Shown here: positions 35,550 to 44,246 of the stretch, one piece after another
Numbering within the stretch: position 1 is the stretch's first letter
Layout: each line of letters starts with the position of its first letter
From: Dactylosporangium fulvum
GTDB lineage: Bacteria > Actinomycetota > Actinomycetes > Mycobacteriales > Micromonosporaceae
Length of the DNA: 64,000 nt
Assembly (NCBI RefSeq): GCF_025137375.1
Contig: NZ_CP073720.1
Location: 9,324,501 to 9,388,500, forward strand
Direction: 5' to 3'
Translations under genes and position numbers: made by a program
Notes under the pieces: model-generated
What the model saw: the letters and a program-made list of their open reading frames with translations, nothing else
The model's database searches: none
Told to the model about the DNA's origin: nothing

Positions 35550-36547
35550 CCGACACCGCCATTCCGTTGACCCAAGGTGCTGTGCCCGACACCGGCGCGC
35601 TCCAGGCCCGTGCGGCGCTGGGCCGGCTGCGTGCCGAGGTCGCCAAGGTCGTCGTCGGCCAGGACGCGGTGGTGACCGGCATGGTCATCGCCCTGCTGGC
35701 CCGCGGGCACGTGCTGCTCGAAGGTGTGCCGGGCGTGGCGAAGACGCTGCTCATCCGTACCATCGCGGCGGCACTCGAGCTGGACTCCAAGCGTGTGCAG
35801 TTCACGCCCGACCTCATGCCGGGTGACGTCACCGGGTCGCTGATCTTCGACGCGCGCAGCGCCGAGTTCCAGTTCCGCGAAGGGCCGGTCTTCACCAACC
35901 TGCTGCTCGCCGACGAGATCAACCGGACGCCGCCGAAGACACAGGCGTCGCTGCTGGAGGTCATGGAGGAGCGGCAGGTCTCGGTCGAGGGCACGCCACG
36001 CGCGCTGCCCGATCCGTTCCTGGTGGCCGCGACGCAGAACCCGATCGAATACGAGGGCACCTATCCCCTGCCGGAAGCGCAGCTTGACCGGTTCCTGCTC
36101 AAGTTGACGGTGCCGCTGCCGACCCGCGACGAGGAGCTCGGCGTGCTCCGGGCGCACCACCAGGGCTTCGACCCGCGACGGCTGCGCGAGGCCGGGGTGC
36201 AGGCGGTGGCGACGACGGCCGACCTGGTCGCCGGCCGGGCCGCGGTGCAGCGGGTCGCGGTCGCCGACGGCGTGCTCGCGTACATCGTCGACCTGTGCCG
36301 GGCGACGCGGGTGTCGCCGTCGCTGGAGCTCGGCGCGTCCCCGCGTGGCGCGACGGCCCTGCTCGCCGCGTCGAAGGCCTGGGCGTGGCTGACCGGTCGT
36401 GACTACGTCACACCCGACGACGTCAAGGCGCTGGCCCGTCCGACCCTGCGCCACCGCGTGCGCCTGCGGGCCGAGGCCGAGCTTGAAGGCGTGACCTCCG
36501 ACGCCGTCCTCGACTCCGTCCTCGCCACGGTGCCGACCCCGCGATGA
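35546..36547 (+). CDS. MoxR-family AAA+ ATPase
   Basis: A 333-residue ATPase. Walker A is GVPGVAKT near residue 72, Walker B is LLADEIN, and the family-typical phrases ATQNPIEYEGTYPLPEAQLD and ASPRGATALLAASKAWA follow. MoxR ATPases act as chaperone-like remodellers, often with DUF58 (VWA-like) partners. GAAGGAG lies before the GTG start at 35546. Substrate unknown; membrane neighbours suggest an envelope task. Confidence 0.95.
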   Translation: MTDTAIPLTQGAVPDTGALQARAALGRLRAEVAKVVVGQDAVVTGMVIALLARGHVLLEGVPGVAKTLLIRTIAAALELDSKRVQFTPDLMPGDVTGSLIFDARSAEFQFREGPVFTNLLLADEINRTPPKTQASLLEVMEERQVSVEGTPRALPDPFLVAATQNPIEYEGTYPLPEAQLDRFLLKLTVPLPTRDEELGVLRAHHQGFDPRRLREAGVQAVATTADLVAGRAAVQRVAVADGVLAYIVDLCRATRVSPSLELGASPRGATALLAASKAWAWLTGRDYVTPDDVKALARPTLRHRVRLRAEAELEGVTSDAVLDSVLATVPTPR

Positions 36548-37890
36548 TCACCTGGCGGCCGCCGGCGCTGCTCGCCGTCGGCACACTGCTGCTGGCGCTG
36601 TTCGGCGCGACCCTGGGATCGGGGGTCAGCCCGGTGTGGCTGTGGGTCGCCGCCGGCGTGCTCGTGCTCGCCATCGGCGTCGCCGCGCTGCTCGACGGGC
36701 TCGCGGCCGCGTCGCCGAGCGAGCTGCGGATGAGCCGGTCCGGCGACAAGTCGCTGTGGCTGGGCGAGTCCGGCAGCGTGCGGCTCATCCTGCACAACGG
36801 CTCCAACCGGGTGTTCGTCGGGCAGGTGCGCGACGCGTGGGTGCCGTCCGCCGGTGCGACGCCGGCGACGCAGGAGGTGCGCATCGAGCCGGGCCGGGCG
36901 GTCGCGGTGACGACGTCGCTGACCCCGAGACGGCGCGGCGACCGGCCCGCCGTGCGCGTGACGGCGCGGGCATATGGGCCGTTGCGCCTGGCGTACCGGC
37001 AGAGCACCCGAAAGACCGCTGACCGGTTGACGCCGGAATGGCGGTTGCGGGTCTACCCGCGGTTCAGTTCACGCCGCATCCTGCCGGAGAAGCTGGCACG
37101 GCTGCGGGTGCTCGACGGGTCGGTGGTGACGCGCGGGCGCGGGCAGGGCACGGAGTTCGACACGCTGCGGGAATACGTGCTCGGCGACGATGTGCGGTCC
37201 ATCGACTGGCGCGGCAGCGCCCGGCGGTCCGACGTCGTGGTGCGCACCTGGCGGCCCGAGCGTGACCGGCGGCTGGTGTGTGTGCTCGACACCGGGCGTA
37301 CCTCGGCGGCGCGCATCGGCGACGAGCCGCGGCTGGATGCGGCGATGGACGCGGCGATGCTGCTCGCGTCGGTCGCGGCGCGGGCCGACGACCGGGTCGA
37401 CCTGCTCGCCGTGGACACCGCAGTGCGCGCCTCGGTGACCAACGTCGAGAAGCGCACCCTGCTGTTCCGGCTGGTGACCGCGATGGCGCCGCTGGAGCCG
37501 GCACTGGTGGAGACCGACTTCGGCCTGGTCGCCAGCGAAGTGTTGCGGCGCGAGCGGAAGCGGGCCCTGGTGGTGCTGTTCACCGCGCTGGAGCCGGGCG
37601 CGTTGGGCGACGGTCTGCTGCCGGTGCTGCCGCAGCTCGCCGCGCGGCACAAGGTGATCGTCGCCGCTGTCCACGACCCCGAACTGACACGGATGGCACA
37701 GGTCGGCCGGACGCCGAGCACCGCCGACGTGTACACGGCGGCGGCCGCCCAGCGGGCGCTGTCCGAGCGGGAGCGTGTCGCCGCCGCCCTCCGCCGGCAC
37801 GGCGTCGAGGTCGTCGACGCCCCGGTCGACGAGTTCGCGTCGAGGCTGACCGACCACTACCTGGCCTTGAAACACTCCGGCCGCCTCTGA
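36544..37890 (+). CDS. DUF58 domain protein (VWA-like partner of MoxR)
   Basis: A 448-residue protein with two N-terminal hydrophobic helices (ALLAVGTLLLALFGATLGSG, VWLWVAAGVLVLAIGVAALL). A periplasm-facing beta region follows, and then the DUF58 core YVLGDDVRSIDWRGSARR near residue 212. The C-terminal domain has VWA-like features (RLVCVLDTGRTSA, LVVLFTALEPGAL). It overlaps moxR by four bases and closes the operon. Its role is inferred to be assembly or control of an envelope process together with MoxR. Confidence 0.92.
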   Translation: MITWRPPALLAVGTLLLALFGATLGSGVSPVWLWVAAGVLVLAIGVAALLDGLAAASPSELRMSRSGDKSLWLGESGSVRLILHNGSNRVFVGQVRDAWVPSAGATPATQEVRIEPGRAVAVTTSLTPRRRGDRPAVRVTARAYGPLRLAYRQSTRKTADRLTPEWRLRVYPRFSSRRILPEKLARLRVLDGSVVTRGRGQGTEFDTLREYVLGDDVRSIDWRGSARRSDVVVRTWRPERDRRLVCVLDTGRTSAARIGDEPRLDAAMDAAMLLASVAARADDRVDLLAVDTAVRASVTNVEKRTLLFRLVTAMAPLEPALVETDFGLVASEVLRRERKRALVVLFTALEPGALGDGLLPVLPQLAARHKVIVAAVHDPELTRMAQVGRTPSTADVYTAAAAQRALSERERVAAALRRHGVEVVDAPVDEFASRLTDHYLALKHSGRL

Positions 37891-37937
37891 GCCTCGGCCC
37901 CTGCGATCGGTGGTGGACAAGGGTCGCGGAAAACGGA

Positions 37938-38933
37938 CTATGCGGTCGGGAGCGGGTCCTCGGCCAGGTCTTCCGGGAGGGCGGTCGACTCGCCGCCGGC
38001 GGCGGCCTTTCGGCCGAGGATCACGACGTATGCCAGGAAGGCTATCCAGACGATCGCGCCGATGAAGTCCTTCAGCAGCATGGGAATCGGCGCCGGGGTC
38101 AGGAAGCCCTCCAGCACGCCGCTGATCAGCAGTACCACCACCAGGCCCAGCGCCACCAGCATGCCCTCGCGAGCCGCCTCGGCCAGGGCGCGGCCTCTCG
38201 TGCGGAACGGGCCCGGCGCGATCCAGGACCAGCCGATGCGCAGGCCCACGCCGGCGCCGACGAAGACCGCCGTTAGTTCGAGCAGGCCATGCGGAATGAT
38301 CATGCCGAAGAAGACGTCGCTCCGGCCGTACGCAATCATCACGCCGCCGACGAGGCCGACGTTCAGGGCGTTGGTGAACAGGACGTACACCGTCGGGAGG
38401 ATCAGGACGCCGGCGGCCAGGACCTCGCCGGTCAGCAGGGCGTTGTTGGTCCAGACGCGCAGGGTGGAGTTCTGTGGCTGAAACTCGCTGTAGTAACCGG
38501 CGAACTCGCTGTTGACGAGCGACTTGATCTCGGCGTCGGAAACGAAGTAGTTCGCCACCTCGGGATTCGCCGCGATGTACCCCATCAGGCCGAACGCCAC
38601 CAGACAGAAGGCCGTGGCCACGCCGGACCACCAGGGCCAGGCACGGTAGACGGCCAGCGGGAACGTCGTGGTGAAGAACCTGCCGACCGTGTGGAACGAG
38701 AACGACGGCGTGCCGGTGATCGCGTTGCGGGCGGTGAGCACCAGGCGCGACAGCCACGCGACGAGCGCCGGGTCGGGCGAGCGGCTGCGCACGAGCGAGA
38801 GATGGGTCGCCGCGCGCTGGTACAGCGCCACCAGCTCATCGGCCTCGGCGGCGGTCACCCGGCGGCGCTTGGAAAGCTCCTCCAGCCGCCGCCACTCCCC
38901 GCCGTGCTCGGCGACGTACGCGTCCAGGTCCAC
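37938..38933 (-). CDS. SpoIIM-like (stage II sporulation protein M) membrane protein
   Basis: A 331-residue membrane protein starting at GTG 38933. A soluble N-terminal segment (VDLDAYVAEHGGEWRRLEEL) precedes about five helices, including GVATAFCLVAFGLMGYIAA, VLAAGVLILPTVYVLFTNAL and GLVVVLLISGVLEGFL. The HGLLELTAVFVGAGVGLRIG block is characteristic of the SpoIIM (DUF95) family. In actinobacteria it is regularly paired with an RDD gene and MoxR/DUF58, and need not concern sporulation. It is divergent from the RDD gene and converges with DUF58. Confidence 0.88.
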   Translation of the reverse strand: MDLDAYVAEHGGEWRRLEELSKRRRVTAAEADELVALYQRAATHLSLVRSRSPDPALVAWLSRLVLTARNAITGTPSFSFHTVGRFFTTTFPLAVYRAWPWWSGVATAFCLVAFGLMGYIAANPEVANYFVSDAEIKSLVNSEFAGYYSEFQPQNSTLRVWTNNALLTGEVLAAGVLILPTVYVLFTNALNVGLVGGVMIAYGRSDVFFGMIIPHGLLELTAVFVGAGVGLRIGWSWIAPGPFRTRGRALAEAAREGMLVALGLVVVLLISGVLEGFLTPAPIPMLLKDFIGAIVWIAFLAYVVILGRKAAAGGESTALPEDLAEDPLPTA

Positions 38934-38939
38934 CCCGGC

Positions 38940-38945
38940 AGCGTA
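38940..38945 (-). promoter_or_regulatory. -10 box, probable leaderless promoter
   Basis: TACGCT on the minus strand is followed by six bases and the GTG at 38933. Confidence 0.5.
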
Positions 38946-38994
38946 GACGGACAGGGCACGCGCCGGGGTGCACCGTTGTAGGACACTGGTCGCC

Positions 38995-40065
38995 ATGAGC
39001 GTCACGTCAGCACCCGAGACTCCCGGCGACCGGCTGGTCAGCGGTGAGGCGGTCGAGCTCGACGTGCGCGTGGCCCGGGCCGGCTCACGGACACTCGCCC
39101 TGATGATCGACATCCTCGGCCAGTTCGTGCTGTTCGTCGCGCTGCTGATCCTCGCGATGGCCGTCACCTGGCTGACCAGCAACGTCGGCATCTTCGACGC
39201 CGGCCTGGGCCAGGCCATCGTGGTCGTGGTCCTGGTGATCGTCCTGCTGGGCTACCCGGTGTTCTGGGAGACGGTCCTGCGGGGTCGCACGCCGGGCAAG
39301 GCGGCGATGGGCCTGCGTGTGGTCCGCGACGACGGCGGCCCGGTCCGGTTCCGGCACTCGTTCACCCGAGGACTGGTCGGGCTGGCGCTGGAGTGGCCGG
39401 GGCTGCTGATGCCCGTGGTGACCTGGCTGGCGAGCATCGGCACCCTGCTGCTCAACCCCAGCGGCAAGCGCCTCGGCGACCTGGCGGCGGGCACCATCGT
39501 CATCCACGAGCGGACCCCGGCCAGCTGGGGCTGGGTGCCGGCGATGCCGCCTCCGCTGGCCCGCTGGGCGGCGCTGCTCGACCTCACCGGCCTCGACGAC
39601 AGCCTCGCGCTGGCCGTGCGGCACTTCCTCGCACGGAACCGGGAGATCGCCGAGCCGGCCCGCACCGCGCTGGGCCAGGCGCTGGCCCGCGAGGTCGCGA
39701 CGTACACCACTCCCCCGCCACCGCCAGGGGTTCCCGGTTGGGCATATCTCGCGGCAGTACTGGCCGAGCGTCACCGCCGCTCCGCGCGCCAACTGGTGAA
39801 GGCCCGGGCCGCGTCGGCGAGCGTGTGGCCGGGCCTCGCGGCGGCACTCAACCCGACGGCCTCCGCGGCGCCGCCGATGACGGGCCCGGTGCCGTGGACC
39901 CCGGCGTTCGCCGTCCCACCGAACGGCACCGCCGCCATGCCGGGACTGCCACAGCCGGGACTGCCACAGCCGGGCATGATCCCGCCGGGCATGACTGCGC
40001 CCGGACCGGGAGCGACGGCACCGGGAACGACGCCGCCCGTCCGCCCGCCGGCGCCGCTGCGCTGA
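38995..40065 (+). CDS. RDD family membrane protein
   Basis: A 356-residue protein. The RDD domain spans about residues 25-180: the Arg/Asp signature in RAGSRTLALMIDILGQ, three helices (LFVALLILAMAVTWL, AIVVVVLVIVLLGYPVF, MPVVTWLASIGTLLL) and the loop RGRTPGKAAMGLRVV and GKRLGDLAAGTIVI. The C-terminus is a long Pro/Gly/Met-rich tail with repeated GLPQPG and PPGMT units, probably disordered. Function unknown; some RDD proteins have been proposed as ion exchangers. Divergent from the SpoIIM-like gene, 61 bases away. Confidence 0.9.
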   Translation: MSVTSAPETPGDRLVSGEAVELDVRVARAGSRTLALMIDILGQFVLFVALLILAMAVTWLTSNVGIFDAGLGQAIVVVVLVIVLLGYPVFWETVLRGRTPGKAAMGLRVVRDDGGPVRFRHSFTRGLVGLALEWPGLLMPVVTWLASIGTLLLNPSGKRLGDLAAGTIVIHERTPASWGWVPAMPPPLARWAALLDLTGLDDSLALAVRHFLARNREIAEPARTALGQALAREVATYTTPPPPPGVPGWAYLAAVLAERHRRSARQLVKARAASASVWPGLAAALNPTASAAPPMTGPVPWTPAFAVPPNGTAAMPGLPQPGLPQPGMIPPGMTAPGPGATAPGTTPPVRPPAPLR

Positions 40066-40076
40066 AGGCAAACGGC

Positions 40077-40110
40077 GGTGCCGCCGGCCGCAAGAACGGA
40101 CGGCGGCACC
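40077..40110. terminator. Bidirectional terminator between RDD gene and dppF
   Basis: GGTGCCGCC and GGCGGCACC form a perfect 9-bp stem with a 16-base loop between the converging stops at 40065 and 40126. Confidence 0.7.
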
Positions 40111-40125
40111 CCGGACCGGTTCGGT

Positions 40126-41157
40126 TCAGACGAGCTTGACCGCCTCCGCGTAGTGGCAGGCGCTCCGGTGGCCCTGGCCGCGGTCGGTCAGCGCCGGCTC
40201 CTCCTCGACGCACCGCTTCTGCTCCGCCGATGTCAGCACCGAGGCGAACTTCGGGCAGCGGGTCCGGAACCGGCACCCGCTCGGCGGCTTCACCGGGCTG
40301 GGCACGTCTCCGGTGAGCAGGATCCGTTGCCGCATGCGTTCCTTGCGCGGGTCCGGCAGCGGGATCGCCGAGATCAGCGCCTGCGTGTACGGGTGCGACG
40401 CCTTCGTGAACAGTTCCTCGACCGACGCCGTCTCCACGATCTTGCCGAGGTACATCACGGCGACGCGGTGCGCGATGTGCCGTACCACCGAAAGATCGTG
40501 CGAAACGAAGAGGTAGGACAGCCCGAGCTCGGTCTGCAGGTCCTCCAGCAGGTTGATCACGCCGGCCTGGATCGACACGTCCAGGGCCGACACCGGCTCG
40601 TCCAGCACGAGGACCTTCGGGCGCAGCGCCAACGCCCGGGCGACCCCGATGCGCTGCCGCTGCCCGCCGGAGAACTCGTGCGGGTACCGGTTGCCGTGCT
40701 CCGCGTTGAGGCCCACGGTCTGCATCAGCTCGCGGACCTTCGCGCCCCCGTCACCGAAGAGGCCGTGAATGCGGAGCGGTTCGGCGATGATCTCGAACAC
40801 CGTCATGCGCGGGTCGAGCGAGGCGAACGGGTCCTGGAACACGATCTGCAGATCGCGCCGCAGCGGACGCATCTGCGCACGTGACAGCCGCACCAGGTCC
40901 TTGCCCCCGTAGTGCACGGATCCGCTGGTCGGGGTGATCAGGTTGAGCAGCAGCCGCGCGGTGGTCGACTTGCCGCAGCCGGACTCGCCGACCAGCCCGA
41001 GCGTCTCGTTCGCGCCGATGTCGAAGGAGACGTCACAGACGGCGTGCACCTCGCCGATCCGCTGCCGCAGGATGCCCCGCGACCGGACCGGGAAGTGCTT
41101 GACCAGGTTCTTCGCCGAGATGACGGTCCTGGTGCCGGTGTCCACGACCTCGGTCAT
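40126..41157 (-). CDS. Oligopeptide/dipeptide ABC transporter ATP-binding protein (DppF/OppF type)
   Basis: One of two ATPases that power the peptide importer. From ATG 41157 it is 343 residues. Walker A is GESGCGKST, the signature is FSGGQRQRIGVARA, Walker B is VLVLDEPVSALD, and the switch His is in FVSHDLSVV. The C-terminal oligopeptide_HPY region (LLTGDVPSPVKPPSGCRFR) carries the cysteines typical of this subfamily. ATGA overlap with the preceding ATPase gene; last gene of the operon. Confidence 0.93.
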   Translation of the reverse strand: MTEVVDTGTRTVISAKNLVKHFPVRSRGILRQRIGEVHAVCDVSFDIGANETLGLVGESGCGKSTTARLLLNLITPTSGSVHYGGKDLVRLSRAQMRPLRRDLQIVFQDPFASLDPRMTVFEIIAEPLRIHGLFGDGGAKVRELMQTVGLNAEHGNRYPHEFSGGQRQRIGVARALALRPKVLVLDEPVSALDVSIQAGVINLLEDLQTELGLSYLFVSHDLSVVRHIAHRVAVMYLGKIVETASVEELFTKASHPYTQALISAIPLPDPRKERMRQRILLTGDVPSPVKPPSGCRFRTRCPKFASVLTSAEQKRCVEEEPALTDRGQGHRSACHYAEAVKLV

Positions 41158-42278
41158 GCGCCCTCCTCCGAAACCGTGTCGACGTCGGTCGCGAGCTCGG
41201 TCGACGCCACGTCGACCAGGTCGGTGTCGACGTCGACCGAGGTGACCGCGAAGACGTCGGTGGCCGAGGCCGACTCGAGCTGTGAGCTGAAGTGGCACGC
41301 CGCCGAGTGACCGTGGGCGATCGGCAGCAGCTCCGGCTCCTCCTCGCCGCAGATGTCCTGCGCGAGCGGACAGCGGGGCCGGAACGGGCAGCCGGGCGGC
41401 AGGTTCAGCAGCGACGGCGGGGTGCCGACGATCGGCGTGAGCCGCGCGTCCCGCCCCTCGTCGACGCGGGGAAGGCTGCCCAGCAGACCCAGCGCGTAGG
41501 GCATGCGGGGCCGGTAGAAGATGTCGTCGACGGTGCCCGACTCCACCAGCTTCCCGGCGTACATGACGCAGATCCGGTCCGCGTGCCCGGCGATGACGCC
41601 GAGGTCGTGCGTGATGAGCACGAGTGCGGCACCGATCTCGGTACGCGCCGCCTCCAGCGCCTCCAGCACCTGCGCCTGCACGGTCACGTCCAACGCGGTC
41701 GTCGGCTCGTCCGCGATCATGACCTCCGGGTTGTTGGCCATGGCGATCGCGATGACGACCCGCTGCCGCATGCCGCCGGACATCTCGTGCGGATAGTTGT
41801 TCACGCGCTGCTCGGCGTGCGGGATGCCGACGATCCGCAGCAGTTCGACGGCCCGGTCCCAGGCGGTGCGCTTGCTGACCTCGTGGTGCACGAGGACCGC
41901 CTCGGCGATCTGCTTGCCGATCGGGTAGACCGGGTTCAGTGAGGTCAACGGATCCTGGAAGATCATCGCCAGGTGCTTGCCGCGCACCTTGCTCATCTCC
42001 CGGTCGTTCTTGCCGAGCAGCTCCTCGCCGCGGAACTTCGCCGATCCCGTGATCCGGGCCGATTTCGGCAGCAGGCCCATCAGGGCCAGCGAGGTCACCG
42101 ACTTGCCGGAGCCGGACTCGCCGACGATGCCGAGCGTCTCGCCGCGCCGGAGCGTGTACGAGACGCCGCGCACGGCCTTGACCAGGCCGTCCTCCGTCGG
42201 GAACGAGACGCTGAGGTCCTCGACCGACAGCACGACGTCGGTCGCGGTGGAGGGGGGATCAAGAGAGATGTTGGTCAT
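41154..42278 (-). CDS. Oligopeptide/dipeptide ABC transporter ATP-binding protein (DppD/OppD type)
   Basis: The second importer ATPase, 374 residues from ATG 42278. Walker A GESGSGKSV, signature MSGGMRQRVVIAIA, Walker B VMIADEPTTALD and switch His LITHDLGVI are all present, followed by the oligopeptide_HPY tail (LNLPPGCPFRPRCPLAQDIC). After the domain there is an unusual acidic Asp/Val/Thr-rich tail of about 40 residues ending VDTVSEEGA. ATGA overlaps at both ends tie it to the permease and the other ATPase. Confidence 0.93.
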   Translation of the reverse strand: MTNISLDPPSTATDVVLSVEDLSVSFPTEDGLVKAVRGVSYTLRRGETLGIVGESGSGKSVTSLALMGLLPKSARITGSAKFRGEELLGKNDREMSKVRGKHLAMIFQDPLTSLNPVYPIGKQIAEAVLVHHEVSKRTAWDRAVELLRIVGIPHAEQRVNNYPHEMSGGMRQRVVIAIAMANNPEVMIADEPTTALDVTVQAQVLEALEAARTEIGAALVLITHDLGVIAGHADRICVMYAGKLVESGTVDDIFYRPRMPYALGLLGSLPRVDEGRDARLTPIVGTPPSLLNLPPGCPFRPRCPLAQDICGEEEPELLPIAHGHSAACHFSSQLESASATDVFAVTSVDVDTDLVDVASTELATDVDTVSEEGA

Positions 42279-43189
42279 CGGCGCACCAGCGTCTGTCGTG
42301 GGTCGAAGGCGTCGCGGAGCCCGTCGCCGACGAAGTTGACGGTGAGCGCGATGAGGATGATGAACAGGCCGGGGAAGTAGAACAGCCACGGCTGGTCCTG
42401 CACGGAGAGCTTGGCGTCGTTGATGAGCAGGCCGAGCGAGGTGTCGGGCCGCTGCACGCCGAAGCCGATGAAGGACAGCGCGGTCTCGGACAGGATCGTG
42501 GTCGCGATGGTGACCGTCGCCGCCACGATGATCGGTCCGAGCGCGTTGGGCAGCAGGTGCCGCAGGATGATGCGCATGTCGCTCGCGCCCATCGCCTTGG
42601 CCGCCTCGACGAACTCCTGCTCACGCAGCGACAGCACGACGCCGCGCACCACCCGGGAGATGCCGGCCCACGCCAGGAACGACAGCACCAGGGCGAGGCC
42701 CCACCATCTGGCGCCGCCGCGGATGTTGACCGCGAGGGTCACCGCGATGGCGATGCTGGGCAGGGTCAGCACCACGTCGGCGATCCGCATGAGCAGGCCG
42801 TCGAGCCAGCCCCGGTAGAAGCCGGCGATCGCACCCCACAGCGAGCCGAAGGTGGTCGCGATCAGCGCCACCACCAGCGAGATCTTCAGCGACTGCTGGG
42901 TGCCGCGCATGCTCTGGCCGAGCAGGTCGTGGCCGGCCTGGTCGGTGCCGAGCGGATACTCCGCCGACGGCGGCGAGAAGCTCGGGCCGTCGATGTAGGT
43001 GTGGTCGTACTTCCACACGAGCGGCCCGACGAACGCGAACAACACGATCAGCAGGAACACCACCAGGCTGCCGACCGCGAGACGGTGCCGCAGGAAGCGC
43101 CGGATGACGAGCTCGAACTGGGAGCGCTGCCGGGTGGTGATCTCCTGAACACCTTGTGGGGCCTTCGTGGCCAGGGTCGGGTTACTCAT
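42275..43189 (-). CDS. Peptide ABC transporter permease (DppC type)
   Basis: Inner-membrane permease of 304 residues. After a cytoplasmic N-terminus there is a first helix (AVGSLVVFLLIVLFAFVGPL), then an outside loop, and five helices of the BPD transport domain with the ATPase-docking EAA loop EFVEAAKAMGASDMRIILRH. The C-terminal end GDGLRDAFDPR is typical of DppC. It overlaps the upstream permease gene by eight bases. Confidence 0.95.
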   Translation of the reverse strand: MSNPTLATKAPQGVQEITTRQRSQFELVIRRFLRHRLAVGSLVVFLLIVLFAFVGPLVWKYDHTYIDGPSFSPPSAEYPLGTDQAGHDLLGQSMRGTQQSLKISLVVALIATTFGSLWGAIAGFYRGWLDGLLMRIADVVLTLPSIAIAVTLAVNIRGGARWWGLALVLSFLAWAGISRVVRGVVLSLREQEFVEAAKAMGASDMRIILRHLLPNALGPIIVAATVTIATTILSETALSFIGFGVQRPDTSLGLLINDAKLSVQDQPWLFYFPGLFIILIALTVNFVGDGLRDAFDPRQTLVRR

Positions 43190-44168
43190 AGCGGATCCTC
43201 GGGTCGAGCACGGCGTAGAGCAGGTCGGCGATGATGTTGAACAGGATCACCACGAGACCGGAGACGAGCAGCCAGCCCAGGATCGAGTTCACGTCCCGCC
43301 GGATGACCGACTCCAGTAGGTACGTCCCCATGCCTGCCCAGTTGAAGACGGTCTCGGTGATCACCGCGCCGCCGAAGATGGCGCCGATGTCGACGGCCGT
43401 GATCGTGGTCAGCGGGATGAGCGCGGTGCGCAGCGCGTGCCGGATCATGACCTGCCGGCTGCGCAGGCCTTTCGCCCGGGCGAGGCGCACGTAGTCGCTG
43501 TTGAGGACCTCCAGCATGGCGCTGCGTTGGTACCGGCTCCAAGCCGCATACGTGATCAGCGTCAATGCGATGGTGGGCAGCACCATGTGCCCGGCGATGT
43601 CAGTGATCTTGCCCCACGTGTCGAACGTGTCGTGGTTGTAGTCCTTGTCGCCGAGTGTGTAGAAGGTCTGCGTGCCGGTGCTCTGGTTGTAGAAGATGCC
43701 GGCCTCTTTCAGCAGCAGCGCCAGCCAGAACGACGGGATCGACAGCGCCAGGAACCCGGCGAACGTGAAGCCGTAGTCGACCTTGCTGTACTGCCTGACG
43801 GCGCTGATCACGCCGGAGATGACGGCGAGGAGCACCGCGAGCAGCATGGCCACGAAGACCAGCCGCAGCGTGACCCAGAGCCGGTCACCGAGCTGGTCAC
43901 CGATGTTGAGGGTGCGCTCGGTCGACTGGCCGAAGTCGCCGTGCAGCACCAGGTTGCCGAGCCACGAGATGTACCGCTCGTGCAACGGCTTGTCCAGGCC
44001 GAGCCGATGGGCTTCCGAGAGCCGGGTTTCGAGCGGGACCGGTGGGTTCCGCGCCTCCATGTCGTCGATGGGGTTGCCCGAGAGGGACGCGACGATGAAC
44101 ACGAAGAGCGAGGCGGCGATGAGCACCGGTATTCCGATCAGGAGCCGGCGCACCGCATAGGCGATCAT
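43182..44168 (-). CDS. Peptide ABC transporter permease (DppB type)
   Basis: Inner-membrane permease of 328 residues. It begins MIAYAVRRLLIGIPVLIAAS, the first helix of DppB/OppB, has a large periplasm-facing loop containing YNQSTGTQTFYTLGDKDYNH, then the conserved EAA loop DYVRLARAKGLRSRQVMIRH and the ending VLDPRIRYE. A hairpin 23 bases upstream separates it from the binding-protein gene. Confidence 0.95.
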   Translation of the reverse strand: MIAYAVRRLLIGIPVLIAASLFVFIVASLSGNPIDDMEARNPPVPLETRLSEAHRLGLDKPLHERYISWLGNLVLHGDFGQSTERTLNIGDQLGDRLWVTLRLVFVAMLLAVLLAVISGVISAVRQYSKVDYGFTFAGFLALSIPSFWLALLLKEAGIFYNQSTGTQTFYTLGDKDYNHDTFDTWGKITDIAGHMVLPTIALTLITYAAWSRYQRSAMLEVLNSDYVRLARAKGLRSRQVMIRHALRTALIPLTTITAVDIGAIFGGAVITETVFNWAGMGTYLLESVIRRDVNSILGWLLVSGLVVILFNIIADLLYAVLDPRIRYE

Positions 44169-44190
44169 GATCTACCTCCGCTGTGACGCA

Positions 44191-44224
44191 GGACCCCGGA
44201 CGCCGGTTGAGGCGTCCGGGGTCC
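44191..44224 (-). terminator. Intra-operon hairpin after the binding-protein gene
   Basis: GGACCCCGGACGCC and GGCGTCCGGGGTCC form a perfect 14-bp stem with a six-base loop. It lies between the binding-protein stop (44247) and the dppB start (44168). It probably acts as a partial terminator or 3' stabiliser so more binding protein than permease is made. Confidence 0.85.
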
Positions 44225-44246
44225 CCGTGTGTGTTCGAGCCCAGAC

